From a virus, in IMG/VR virus record IMGVR_UViG_3300034073_003340, positions 1 to 64,000 of that record: DNA of 64,000 nucleotides; one strand, written 5' to 3'. The notes under the pieces are model-generated. The model was given only the letters and a program-made list of their open reading frames with translations. It was not told the DNA's origin and ran no database searches. How positions within the stretch are numbered: the first letter of the stretch is position 1; each line of letters opens with the position of its first letter. A program made the translations under genes and the position numbers. Shown in pieces: positions 1 through 8,319 of the stretch.

Positions 1-1599
1 AATAAGCGACTCGATATCACTATCATACTCAGCATCATTATCGCCGCTATATGGATTTGGGTTGTAATATGACTCGTCAACTTCTCCGGCATTCAAATCA
101 TCTTCAAGCGTCTGAATCAATTTGCTCGCAATGGTCTTTTCAGCACCGTCTAGCTTTTTACCTTCAGCCATCTTATCAATGATGGTCCCAACGTAGTTCA
201 GTGTAGCAGGATTAGCCAAAGCATGTTGACCCACATACAAATCTAGATAAAAACGCGCCTTAGCGTTCATGTCAGCAAAACCGGGAACTCTTTCAGGAAA
301 CTCTGGAATTTCAAAATTGCCAGCCAAAATAGCACGCAATCCATCAGCCAACTCTTCAATACCCTTTTCTTGATCCTTGTCTAGTTGTGCTGGGCGACCA
401 GCATCGTCAACTTGTCCCGAAGCCGCATGACGCGATTTAGTCCAAGCAGTGGCATAGTTCAAAACCGCATCCTCTTCGTTGATCTGATATGGTGTTTCCA
501 TCAGATCCAAGAAACCAGTTGCGTCTTCGAAGATTTCACTTTCATTGAACGCCATACTAGAACCAAATCGGGTCCAGCTTTCTTCGTTGTGTCCATATTC
601 ATCCAGAAGAGCCTCGACTAACGCGTCAGCAGCGGCATCCTCGAGAGTGAGGACGCTATGGAACATTTTGTTCATATTGGTCATATTTTCACCCATTTGT
701 AGCAGAGCGACTGGCATCAAAGACTCTGCCAGAGCATGGTTGGAGTCAATCATTAGAATATCCTGTAGGTGGCTGATTCTATCACCGACTGATTCATTAA
801 GATTGACTGTATTTAACGGAAGGGACTCTTTTATTTTGTGATAACCGCGTGGTCTACTCATTGTCATGAAGGCTTTACGAAGCTCAACAATGCGATTTTT
901 GATAGGGGTTCTCAGAGAAAGTGCTTCTTCACCTAGTAAATTTCTAGCATGATGAATATAGCGGCTAACCTGGGCCAGATTCAAACTTTCTTGTGCCAGA
1001 ACTGATATCTTGTTCCCAATATCATCATAAGGTCTTCCGCCTTGATTGATATGTTGGGCAAACGCACGTCCTGCGCTCAAATGGTTCTCCGAGAACTTAA
1101 ATCGTTCTCCTTCTTTGGTCTCAACAAAAAGACCTAGGATATTTCGACCACGAGCACCAATTACCCCTTCAACTACAGGACGACAGTGTCGTACAATCAA
1201 TTTAGTGGGACCAAACTTTTGATAACTGGTCTTTGTAGACCCCCACATATTTGCTTCATTCATACTTGCCTGATAAGCAAAATCTTTGGGTTGAAGCTCG
1301 CGACCATATTTTCTAACATTGAACAATACATTATAGCGAGTCGTAATCTGTCTAAGAGTATTGATCAGCTTGCTAATGGCTTTGACATCAGTGCTTTGGC
1401 TGAGGTAAAGCTTCACCTCAGAATCACTTCCTGCTTCAATAACACTCACCATCAGGTTGTCTGGAGTGGCGAATACTCTACGAGCTGATTTGGGCTCATA
1501 GGTTTTGTTGCCATCATCGCCATACAGCGTAAGGGTCTTTCCTGATCCTTTCAGGACTTGAAATAACTCTTCGCTAAGGCTGTCAAACAACGAGCTCAT
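1..1599 (-). CDS. Conserved T4-like structural protein, partial (3' end outside window)
   Basis: The frame is open from ATG 1599 to the left edge without a stop, giving 533 codons with the C-terminus missing. A GGAGG ribosome site lies 7 nt before the ATG. The N-terminus (MSSLFDSLSEELFQVLKGSG) and the stretch ending GRELQPKDF resemble a conserved protein of unknown role in T4-like marine phages, recalled and not searched. No catalytic motif, membrane segment or signal peptide is visible; the C-terminal part is acidic. It lies directly downstream of the terminase gene on the same strand and has its own late-type promoter, which fits a virion or assembly role. The function is not known. Confidence 0.75.
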   Translation of the reverse strand, partial: MSSLFDSLSEELFQVLKGSGKTLTLYGDDGNKTYEPKSARRVFATPDNLMVSVIEAGSDSEVKLYLSQSTDVKAISKLINTLRQITTRYNVLFNVRKYGRELQPKDFAYQASMNEANMWGSTKTSYQKFGPTKLIVRHCRPVVEGVIGARGRNILGLFVETKEGERFKFSENHLSAGRAFAQHINQGGRPYDDIGNKISVLAQESLNLAQVSRYIHHARNLLGEEALSLRTPIKNRIVELRKAFMTMSRPRGYHKIKESLPLNTVNLNESVGDRISHLQDILMIDSNHALAESLMPVALLQMGENMTNMNKMFHSVLTLEDAAADALVEALLDEYGHNEESWTRFGSSMAFNESEIFEDATGFLDLMETPYQINEEDAVLNYATAWTKSRHAASGQVDDAGRPAQLDKDQEKGIEELADGLRAILAGNFEIPEFPERVPGFADMNAKARFYLDLYVGQHALANPATLNYVGTIIDKMAEGKKLDGAEKTIASKLIQTLEDDLNAGEVDESYYNPNPYSGDNDAEYDSDIESLI

Positions 1600-1620
1600 G
1601 CGCAATCCTCCACTAAGTGT

Positions 1621-1630
1621 GATATTTAGC
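1621..1630 (-). promoter_or_regulatory. Late-type promoter box (GCTAAATATC)
   Basis: Minus-strand GCTAAATATC sits about 22 nt upstream of the ATG at 1599. It matches the TAAATA core repeated in front of many virion genes here and resembles the T4 late box TATAAATA. Confidence 0.55.
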
Positions 1631-1641
1631 GAAAAATATCA

Positions 1642-4221
1642 TTAGAAGCTCATAGGCATAGGAGCGGATCCTATATCATCCGTGTCACCTATGCTTTTCA
1701 AGTTTTCTTCAATCTGCTCTTCCCAGTCGGCGCAAATCTGTAGTAATCTGACTATCTGTAGGGTTCCCATAACCAAGTCGTCATTTACCCCTATTTTGCC
1801 CTTGTAGGAGCCGCCACCGCGTACAAAGTTCTTGAGCTCCGTGAGTAGTGCTCTACTCTTCAAGGTCATTCTACGGGTCTCTACGAGCGTTTTAAAGCGA
1901 GCACAGGCGGTCATCTTTGTTCTACTATTGGTATTCAGACCTTTTCGACCTTTGCCGCCGCCGCTTTTGCGAGGTTCATGTGTGAAAATGCCTGGAAAGT
2001 TCTCCTCCCCAATATTATCAATATGAACCAGGGCTGCTTCACCCAAGCTGTTGTTTTCAACCGACCAGTAGATCTCTGGATCGCCATCTTGGTCTGGGTG
2101 ATTAGCCAAACTGTGATGGATATAAAGAAGAGCCTTACGAAGAATCTCAACCTGATCTTGCGTTACCGTCTTATTATGTCTCCACTCTGCTACTTGCGTC
2201 AAAGTTGTGAGATCAAATACCTGTATTGCCGAGAAGTCAGATCCGGTTCCCATCGAGGGATCAAGTGTTGCGCCATAAATGTGATTGGGTTGAGGCTCTT
2301 CAAACCAGCGCATTTGGCCAATCTTAAAGATCGGTTCCTGTGGGCTCAAGTTGGCTAATGTGAGTGGATTGATAAGAGTTTCATCCTCAGAAACGAACTT
2401 ACACTCGTATTCTCGCTGGAATTTCTCTTCGCCAAGCTGTTGACGCTGGGTCTGGGCCCAAGCTTCATCTCGGGTTGGATTCTTGTCCCAAGTAATTTCC
2501 AGGGGCTTATAACCATTACGACCCAATCCACCAGGAATTACTTCACCATTGTCGTCAATGTTATTCTTAGCACCAAACCAAATCTCAGCGAACTGATCTT
2601 CGTCGTTGTTTGGAGTAGAAGTGATGATACAGCTACCACCCGTAGACAGGGTTGGCGCAATAGCCGACCAGAACTCAACTGCTTTATTGGGCTGAACGAA
2701 CGCAAACTCGTCCAAGTACAGTAGGGAGATGGAAAGACCACGACCTGCGTCCTTGGACGTAGCTCGTGAAATGATTCTGGAGCCGTTGTCAAACGCAATT
2801 GTGCCCTTGTTGTATTCCACAACACCGCTGCGGAGCCAGTTGTACTGCTCGAGATTCTCATAAGCAAAGCGGATACGATCCATGATCTCTAGAGCAGATA
2901 CGAACTTGTTTGCCGCAATGAGAATCGTGGTATCGGGTTCAAACATTGCCTTCCAAAGAAGGAAACCAGCCGCACAAGTCGTATTGTGAGTTGGCACAAG
3001 AGTTTCACCACAAAGGAACAAATGATCCTCATTGTCTACTTGTAGACAACGAACCGGAACGCTAGTGGTGGACTCAATTGATTTGATATAGATTCTAGAA
3101 TTCTTTGGATGATTCTTACAACGCTTTTGACGTTCTAGTTTTCTTTCCAATTTGAAAATATCAAATAGCGACGTAGTAAATCGAACGGACCAGGCCGTCT
3201 TATAACCAGTTTCCCTGCTAGAAACTGTTGATTTGATACCTAGACTACTCAATAGTAGGCGAACTTTTCGCACCATGTTTTCATCACTCTGATAGAAATT
3301 ACAGGTGCCATTCTTTTCCACTGAACCATCGGTATCCATAAGACCGCGGAGAAGTTCAAGACGATTTTCTACTGAGGTGAAGATATACGAATCAGGTATA
3401 TGCTTATTAGAGATCACTCCCAAGTCACGCAACGCAACTTTGAAACCACCAGCAATATTGAAACTACCAGTCGTGTCACTTCTCTTATCTAGCCTAAACT
3501 GAGACGTTCTGAATCCAGCTTCTTCTACAGCCATCTGGTAAGTGGGAAAGTCATCAATATGACAGGTCACACCAGAAGAATTTCTTCCACCATCCCCAAG
3601 CCAGACTCCAAGCAGGTATGGATCTACAGGAAGCTTGCTATCGCTAAACTCTATAGCGGCACAATGTTTAATATGAACGCTCTGTGTGCTTTCGGGTCCA
3701 TATTTTTTGAGACAGTCAATCAGTTCAAGGGTCGTGATTGTCCTCGTCCTATCCTTTTTTAATGGCAATTCAACAGTCCAGAGATGATCCGCATCAGCAA
3801 TAACAGTCTCGCCATGGCTGAATTCTACCCTATAACAGGGGCGATCGTTCATAGTTTCAGTTATGAACTGAATTCTTGTTGGCTTACCATCAGCACCATA
3901 GATAGTGTCACCCACCCTCAGATCACCCATTGTGGTGAATCCACTAGGTGTCAGTATCGGAGTATCCAATGCCAAGGCTTTTCCCATTTGTCGAGCCGTT
4001 AGGGCAATAGTATAGCGATTCTTATGAAAAGCATCGATCATCTCTTCCTGGTAAGGCCAAAGCTTAAAAGGAACTCGACCTTGGGTGGGATGCTGGATCT
4101 TCACATAATTCTTACAGAAGTAGATAGGGTCAGACATACACTTTCTGAGCTCTTCAATCTGATTTAGATTAAAGCGGTCTTTGCTGTACCCTTTTTTAAT
4201 AATTTCAATATCTTTAGCCAT
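1642..4221 (-). CDS. 17: Terminase large subunit (gp17-like) interrupted by an intein
   Basis: The ATPase-nuclease that packages phage DNA into the prohead through the portal. The 859-aa precursor contains a 332-aa intein (A82-N413); splicing would leave a 527-aa terminase. The Walker A motif is split: TARQMGK ends at residue 81 and resumes at T414 as TTCAAG. Walker B is LYLDEF (501-506). The C-terminal nuclease domain shows D654 in ATLDPSMGTGSDF, E722 in YWSVENN and the DD pair at 814-815 (NDDLVMG), all in the T4 gp17 arrangement. No good ribosome site precedes the ATG; instead a stable hairpin ends about 8 nt upstream. The family assignment is firm. Confidence 0.95.
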   Translation of the reverse strand: MAKDIEIIKKGYSKDRFNLNQIEELRKCMSDPIYFCKNYVKIQHPTQGRVPFKLWPYQEEMIDAFHKNRYTIALTARQMGKALALDTPILTPSGFTTMGDLRVGDTIYGADGKPTRIQFITETMNDRPCYRVEFSHGETVIADADHLWTVELPLKKDRTRTITTLELIDCLKKYGPESTQSVHIKHCAAIEFSDSKLPVDPYLLGVWLGDGGRNSSGVTCHIDDFPTYQMAVEEAGFRTSQFRLDKRSDTTGSFNIAGGFKVALRDLGVISNKHIPDSYIFTSVENRLELLRGLMDTDGSVEKNGTCNFYQSDENMVRKVRLLLSSLGIKSTVSSRETGYKTAWSVRFTTSLFDIFKLERKLERQKRCKNHPKNSRIYIKSIESTTSVPVRCLQVDNEDHLFLCGETLVPTHNTTCAAGFLLWKAMFEPDTTILIAANKFVSALEIMDRIRFAYENLEQYNWLRSGVVEYNKGTIAFDNGSRIISRATSKDAGRGLSISLLYLDEFAFVQPNKAVEFWSAIAPTLSTGGSCIITSTPNNDEDQFAEIWFGAKNNIDDNGEVIPGGLGRNGYKPLEITWDKNPTRDEAWAQTQRQQLGEEKFQREYECKFVSEDETLINPLTLANLSPQEPIFKIGQMRWFEEPQPNHIYGATLDPSMGTGSDFSAIQVFDLTTLTQVAEWRHNKTVTQDQVEILRKALLYIHHSLANHPDQDGDPEIYWSVENNSLGEAALVHIDNIGEENFPGIFTHEPRKSGGGKGRKGLNTNSRTKMTACARFKTLVETRRMTLKSRALLTELKNFVRGGGSYKGKIGVNDDLVMGTLQIVRLLQICADWEEQIEENLKSIGDTDDIGSAPMPMSF
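2983..3978 (-). mobile_element. Class 3 intein with LAGLIDADG homing endonuclease in gp17
   Basis: An in-frame protein intron covering precursor residues 82-413. It starts with Ala (ALALDTPILTPSG) instead of Cys or Ser and ends in THN followed by Thr+1. It carries the Trp-Cys-Thr set that defines class 3 inteins: W148 two residues after the block B His146, C392 in block F (VRCLQVDNEDHLFL) and T411 before the terminal His-Asn. In class 3 inteins the block F Cys makes the first attack. A DOD/LAGLIDADG endonuclease is embedded, with motifs LLGVWLGDG (203-211) and LLRGLMDTDG (290-299). Insertion in the Walker A loop means unspliced protein should be inactive. Confidence 0.9.
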
Positions 4222-4229
4222 AGATGAAC

Positions 4230-4259
4230 AAGGGCTCTGATCAACAGACCAGAGCCCTT
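4230..4259 (-). terminator. Hairpin between the 636-aa ORF and terminase
   Basis: A 10-bp stem, AAGGGCTCTG pairing with CAGAGCCCTT, with a 10-nt loop. On the minus strand it follows the upstream gene (stop at 4267) and ends 8 nt before the terminase ATG at 4221. The T-tract is weak, so it may be a terminator or attenuator, or may affect terminase translation. Confidence 0.55.
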
Positions 4260-4266
4260 TCCTATT

Positions 4267-6177
4267 TTAATCGAAGGTCTTTACAGACAGCTTCTTGGTT
4301 GGAGAAACACCGTGTTTAGACATCATATCAACGACCATTTCATAGTTGTTGATAAGATCAAGGGAGGTGAAACTAGCAATCACCTTTCCAGGACGATATT
4401 TGCTTCCGGTAGAGGTCTGAGTAACACAAGTAACTGGTGTCCCATTAGGAGTTCTGCTTAGCCCAGTTACATAGTTGAGACCCTTCTTTCCATTACGATC
4501 AATTTCTAGAACAGTTACACCAGCCCTGCTGCTACCGCTACTCATATCATCAAAATATTGTGCGGTTCCATTCTTGATATCTTCCAAACTAGCGTATCCG
4601 CAATCGGTGTTTAGATAGAAAGGCTCTCCGTATTTGGTATGTGGTGACTTGGAATAGTAGAGTTGAACCTCATCCAGATCTGAATTCTTGAATTCGTCCA
4701 ATAAACTCTCAGCCGTTGGTTCCAAACGGTCTAAGCCTTTTTCACGCTTCCAAGCAATGCGATCATGAGCATTGCGCCATTTTGCCACTCTTTTACCTGC
4801 ACCCTTACGCATAATACCCATGCGTTCAGCTTCTTCAGCATCATGGACTAAATCGTCCAGATCGCCCGCTTTCTTCTCATGATGAGCCTTGCTGTCTCGA
4901 GCCTTGGCAGCATAGCGTCCCTTGAGATCACCACTTAGTTCGTTCAGCTCAGTTTCATCAGAAGCCGTTTGGCTTTCACCAAAATCACCACCCATATCAA
5001 AGCCCAACTCTGCACTGGTGTCTTCTCCGTGATCCTCTTCGCGATTATGTCCAAAATAGCCTACGCCATAGATACCATAACCAAACTTTGGGTTATTGGA
5101 CTTCTTGGAAGCTTCCTCGACATAATCACGAAAGCTTTTTGGAGAAACCGACTCTTCTTGATGGAACTGATTGGTGCTGTGATCAACGGCTTCTTGTCTA
5201 ATTCTATCCATTGTCTTTTGATCGATACGATCAATAATGTCTTCACCAGTTGATTTAACCACTACTGCGGTAAGGTCTAGCGTGCCGCCCATGCTAGCAA
5301 CTGGCATGTGATCCAATCCAGTATCAAAGTCTCCTGAGTCCCAATCATAATGAACGGTAACTTCAACTTCGCCCTGTGGGTGAGTCTCATCTTCAATCCA
5401 GGTGTCAAACTCTTCACTGCCACCGGGCTTATAAGGAGATTCAGTAACCTGCTCGGATACATCAACGTCTTCAAAATCCATATCGTTTAGATAGACAATG
5501 GACTTACCGCCCTTGTGGGTTACTAGCCAAACGCCATCTACCATTGAATCAGGCTTTGCGGTGGCACCATCCATATCATGAGTGCTCATGAAATCTAGAA
5601 ACGCGATCGCACCTTCTTCGGTGTCAGGAAACTTAGTCTTCAGCTTGTCTTCAAACGGTCCTTCGGATAGTGGGTTATCGCCTGAACGAGCTGGAACTCT
5701 TTTTGTATCCGGCTGAACTACTGTTCGGCTAGCAATGCCTGCGTATTCCTGAGGATCAGTTTCATTCGTGCGGTAATCATAATTGGCTTCTTCACCAATC
5801 TTTGGATCAACTAGGTCACTACCCATATCCACTTCTTTGGAAGCTGCCTCTGGACCGTTTGGATCAATTGGATCCACCATATGATCATCGTCGCCGTCCG
5901 AATAGCTCATTGCTGCGAACTGTGGTTCCAAGAGATTCATGATAGAACGTAGATCTGGTGAATTGATGGTGGAGGTCATTGTCGCTCCACCCTCTTGAAC
6001 ATCAACGGTCAAAGTAGCTGGACCATTGAAGGCAGCACTATTACCAGCAATGCCTGCGTTCTTGAGAACCTGAGCCAGTTCAGGAATATCAGCCGCTGTA
6101 ATTGTGGTATTTGATGTCATATCACCATTGCTATTGGAGATATTGAGACTCACTGCCTCATCAATCTTCTTAGTCAT
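4267..6177 (-). CDS. Acidic 636-aa protein, unknown function
   Basis: A ribosome site (GGAAGGG) precedes the ATG at 6177, which abuts the stop of the gene before it. The protein is strongly acidic over most of its length, with a Gly/Asp-rich middle and a Lys/Arg/His-rich helical stretch around residues 415-475. The N-terminal 90 residues are Thr/Ser/Asn-rich and look beta-structured. No known catalytic motif is visible. It lies between gp16 and gp17 candidates in a run of late genes, so a virion or head-assembly role is inferred from position only. Confidence 0.7.
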   Translation of the reverse strand: MTKKIDEAVSLNISNSNGDMTSNTTITAADIPELAQVLKNAGIAGNSAAFNGPATLTVDVQEGGATMTSTINSPDLRSIMNLLEPQFAAMSYSDGDDDHMVDPIDPNGPEAASKEVDMGSDLVDPKIGEEANYDYRTNETDPQEYAGIASRTVVQPDTKRVPARSGDNPLSEGPFEDKLKTKFPDTEEGAIAFLDFMSTHDMDGATAKPDSMVDGVWLVTHKGGKSIVYLNDMDFEDVDVSEQVTESPYKPGGSEEFDTWIEDETHPQGEVEVTVHYDWDSGDFDTGLDHMPVASMGGTLDLTAVVVKSTGEDIIDRIDQKTMDRIRQEAVDHSTNQFHQEESVSPKSFRDYVEEASKKSNNPKFGYGIYGVGYFGHNREEDHGEDTSAELGFDMGGDFGESQTASDETELNELSGDLKGRYAAKARDSKAHHEKKAGDLDDLVHDAEEAERMGIMRKGAGKRVAKWRNAHDRIAWKREKGLDRLEPTAESLLDEFKNSDLDEVQLYYSKSPHTKYGEPFYLNTDCGYASLEDIKNGTAQYFDDMSSGSSRAGVTVLEIDRNGKKGLNYVTGLSRTPNGTPVTCVTQTSTGSKYRPGKVIASFTSLDLINNYEMVVDMMSKHGVSPTKKLSVKTFD

Positions 6178-6179
6178 GA

Positions 6180-6884
6180 TTAGCCCTTCCTTTTGACGTT
6201 TTCGTCATAGTTACCATGGTTACCAACTAGACTGGGCTTTGACGTCTTGGTGCCGGCCTTTTTGGTGTTAACGTGGACAGGCTTGACCGTATCCATGTCT
6301 TTGTTGAAATCATCAGCGACTTCAGTGCTCTTTTTGTTAAGCCAGGAAAACTTATTGGTTTTCCTAATCTCTTCAATTGCCGGAACGGTTTCTGCTTCAG
6401 CGTCTGCTTTGATCTGCGCTAGATAGTTCAGGAATTTCTTATTGTATTCGTCACCAAAAGCGACTTCTTTGGGCTGGTCTTCCTTTTCATAAAAAGGATC
6501 TTCTAGAACAGCCTGATGATCATCCTTATGAATTTCTTCAAGGGCTTCTGCCTCAATAGCCACTGGTTCGTTCTCGCCTCTGACGATTAGGGCGCTATCC
6601 GCGATCTGAAAGGCTTGGCGCAGCTCAGTGGCCAAAACATAGCTAGAGGCAGAAACACCAGTCTTGATATCCAGGACCCAAATCTCTGCCATTGGATAAT
6701 TCTTAAAATCCAGGGGAGACTTTTGAGCCATCAGCTTCTTTGGTGTAGAAACACTTTGGATGTCATACTTGAAAAGAGCCTTTTTGAGCGTTTCGACGAA
6801 GTGGGCGTCCATGGGAACAACCGACTTGACGCGATACCCAAAGCTCTTGGCAGATTCTGCCAGATAGTGGTAAAATGATTTCAT
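6180..6884 (-). CDS. Unknown late protein, 234 aa
   Basis: I chose the ATG at 6884 (MKSFYHYLAES) over an upstream GTG at 6896 because GAGGG sits just ahead of it. The N-terminal half looks like a small alpha/beta domain (MAEIWVLDIKTG near residues 65-80), followed by an acidic linker and a basic Lys/Asn-rich tail. I recognise no family. It overlaps no neighbour but is only 2 nt from the next gene, so it is probably co-transcribed. A late-type promoter box lies at 6911-6920. Confidence 0.7.
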   Translation of the reverse strand: MKSFYHYLAESAKSFGYRVKSVVPMDAHFVETLKKALFKYDIQSVSTPKKLMAQKSPLDFKNYPMAEIWVLDIKTGVSASSYVLATELRQAFQIADSALIVRGENEPVAIEAEALEEIHKDDHQAVLEDPFYEKEDQPKEVAFGDEYNKKFLNYLAQIKADAEAETVPAIEEIRKTNKFSWLNKKSTEVADDFNKDMDTVKPVHVNTKKAGTKTSKPSLVGNHGNYDENVKRKG

Positions 6885-6910
6885 GGCGTCCCTCACACTT
6901 GGAGTTTAGC

Positions 6911-6920
6911 CTATTTAGCG
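6911..6920 (-). promoter_or_regulatory. Late-type promoter box (CGCTAAATAG)
   Basis: Minus-strand CGCTAAATAG about 27 nt upstream of ATG 6884, in the same arrangement as in front of the other virion genes. Confidence 0.55.
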
Positions 6921-6927
6921 GAAATCT

Positions 6928-7434
6928 TTAGATCTCGCCTTTGCGGATCTTAGCCATAAGATCATTACGGTTTGCGGTAATACTAGAACCGTTATCTATG
7001 AACTCCCCATCTTCAACACCATCGTTCATGTCACGCTTGTGTTTATCCTGCTCCATTATCAGACGGATCTCTTCCATTCGTCTTTCTGACTTCGAACGGG
7101 AAGCCTTAAGAGCGATCTCCAGAGCTTTGAGGGCAGGAGTAAAAGCATTGGGTCCTGCATTCTTGGGTTCAATATTGAACCCAAGGTCCATGAGATCCTT
7201 GTGAGCGCGCATTGCGACATCGTAGATTTCATCAGTCTCTGCGGTGTGTTCCTTTACCCCGGTTGGATCTGTGGAGGCAGACAACGCCAGAGGGCTAGCA
7301 TTAGCTAACGCATTAGCCATCTGAGATACCTCTGCGTTCACAGCAGGAGTTTCTTCAACTTGACCCTCAGCGAGCTCTTTTAGGGCATCTTCCAAACGCG
7401 GTAGATTTAGTTCGTCTTCTAAAGCTTTTGTCAT
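6928..7434 (-). CDS. 16: Probable terminase small subunit (gp16-like)
   Basis: 168 aa, close to the 164 aa of T4 gp16, the DNA-recognition partner of the large terminase. The sequence has an acidic N-terminus and then a long helical centre (roughly residues 65-135: DVAMRAHKDLMDLG, then ALKALEIALKASRSKSERRMEE), which matches the coiled-coil core of T4-like small terminases. It lies a few genes upstream of gp17 on the same strand, the usual relation. Its ATG overlaps the stop of the SLOG-like gene by 4 nt. The assignment rests on size, helical pattern and position, since similarity in this family is low. Confidence 0.55.
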   Translation of the reverse strand: MTKALEDELNLPRLEDALKELAEGQVEETPAVNAEVSQMANALANASPLALSASTDPTGVKEHTAETDEIYDVAMRAHKDLMDLGFNIEPKNAGPNAFTPALKALEIALKASRSKSERRMEEIRLIMEQDKHKRDMNDGVEDGEFIDNGSSITANRNDLMAKIRKGEI

Positions 7435-7862
7435 TTGTCTTCATCCCTGGGCAACTCAAATTCGACAATAGGAGCGTTTGGCTTCAATTTTCTAAACTGA
7501 GATGCTTCACGGAGGCTTTGCTTGCCACCACCAACGCGAACTAAGGCATCTATATAAGTCAGAAAGGTTTCACTTTCATCACCCCAATCTTTCCCAACAA
7601 TGATTTTATCATCTACGGGAAAGCAAGGATAATCTGATGCTTTTGAACACGCGATACCAACGGTGGTCATTTCACCACCGAGTGGATCAACCGCGATTCT
7701 ATAAGCCAAACCTGGTATTCCTTGATCTGTAAGACCAGAAACCATATGGGTTACCATTTTCCCACTTGTAGATTCAACATGATAGATACCTAGGACTATG
7801 AGACGCTTTGCTTCAGTCTCATCAAAAGTACCTTCGCTATAACCAACAATACCAAGTTTCAT
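7431..7862 (-). CDS. SLOG/Rossmann-type nucleotide-binding protein
   Basis: 143 aa. It starts with MKLGIVGYSEG, a Rossmann-like first strand and loop, and contains GKDWGDESETFLTYIDALVRVGGGKQS, which ends in a Gly-rich loop as in SLOG/LOG/YpsA-type proteins. The context GVTVGIACSKASDYPC-like middle (around residues 65-85) supports a sugar-nucleotide or NAD-derived ligand domain. The substrate is unknown. It is translationally coupled to the gp16 candidate. A TAAATA box (GTAAATAC, 7877-7884) lies about 15 nt upstream and a GAGG ribosome site is visible. Confidence 0.6.
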   Translation of the reverse strand: MKLGIVGYSEGTFDETEAKRLIVLGIYHVESTSGKMVTHMVSGLTDQGIPGLAYRIAVDPLGGEMTTVGIACSKASDYPCFPVDDKIIVGKDWGDESETFLTYIDALVRVGGGKQSLREASQFRKLKPNAPIVEFELPRDEDK

Positions 7863-7884
7863 AAATACACCTCTGTGTATTTAC

Positions 7885-8319
7885 TCACCTTTTACCAGCT
7901 TGTCTGTAAAGTTGGCGTTCAGTCATGATACGAAACTTTATGCCATTGGATTTACACCAATTATAGGCAGCTTCCCACTTGGCTTCATTTAGCGTGATGG
8001 CATCAATATCCTTTTGCGTTCGAGCAGCTTCTGGGATGCTCTGACTCAAAGGTTTGATCTCAATTATCTCAGCGTGCTTGGCACCAGTTTTGTCGGTGTA
8101 AAGTATAAAGAAGTCTGGGATATAATTGCGAATCTTTCCAGTGAACGGATCCTGATACTGTATCTTAAGAGACTCGCTTGCCCATTGTTCAACATAAGGA
8201 TGTTGGTCGCATAGATTCATAAAGGTCAATTCCCAAGCGGACCTATATGTGATAGGAAGAGTCCCAACGTATTTTTCTGGGTTCTTGGGTTCAAACGTTC
8301 CTTGATTATAAAACGCCAT
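7885..8319 (-). CDS. 4: Head completion protein gp4-like (nuclease fold)
   Basis: 144 aa, near the 150 aa of T4 gp4 (also called 50/65). The N-terminus MAFYNQGTFEPKNPEKYVG and the motifs ITYRSAWELTFMNLCD, YVEQWASE and NYIPDFFILY...EIIEIKP follow the T4 gp4 pattern closely. PDFF with EIKP gives a PD-(D/E)XK-like nuclease signature. In T4 this protein finishes the packaged head before the tail joins. The ATG overlaps the stop of the preceding gene (TAATG). Confidence 0.88.
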   Translation of the reverse strand: MAFYNQGTFEPKNPEKYVGTLPITYRSAWELTFMNLCDQHPYVEQWASESLKIQYQDPFTGKIRNYIPDFFILYTDKTGAKHAEIIEIKPLSQSIPEAARTQKDIDAITLNEAKWEAAYNWCKSNGIKFRIMTERQLYRQAGKR

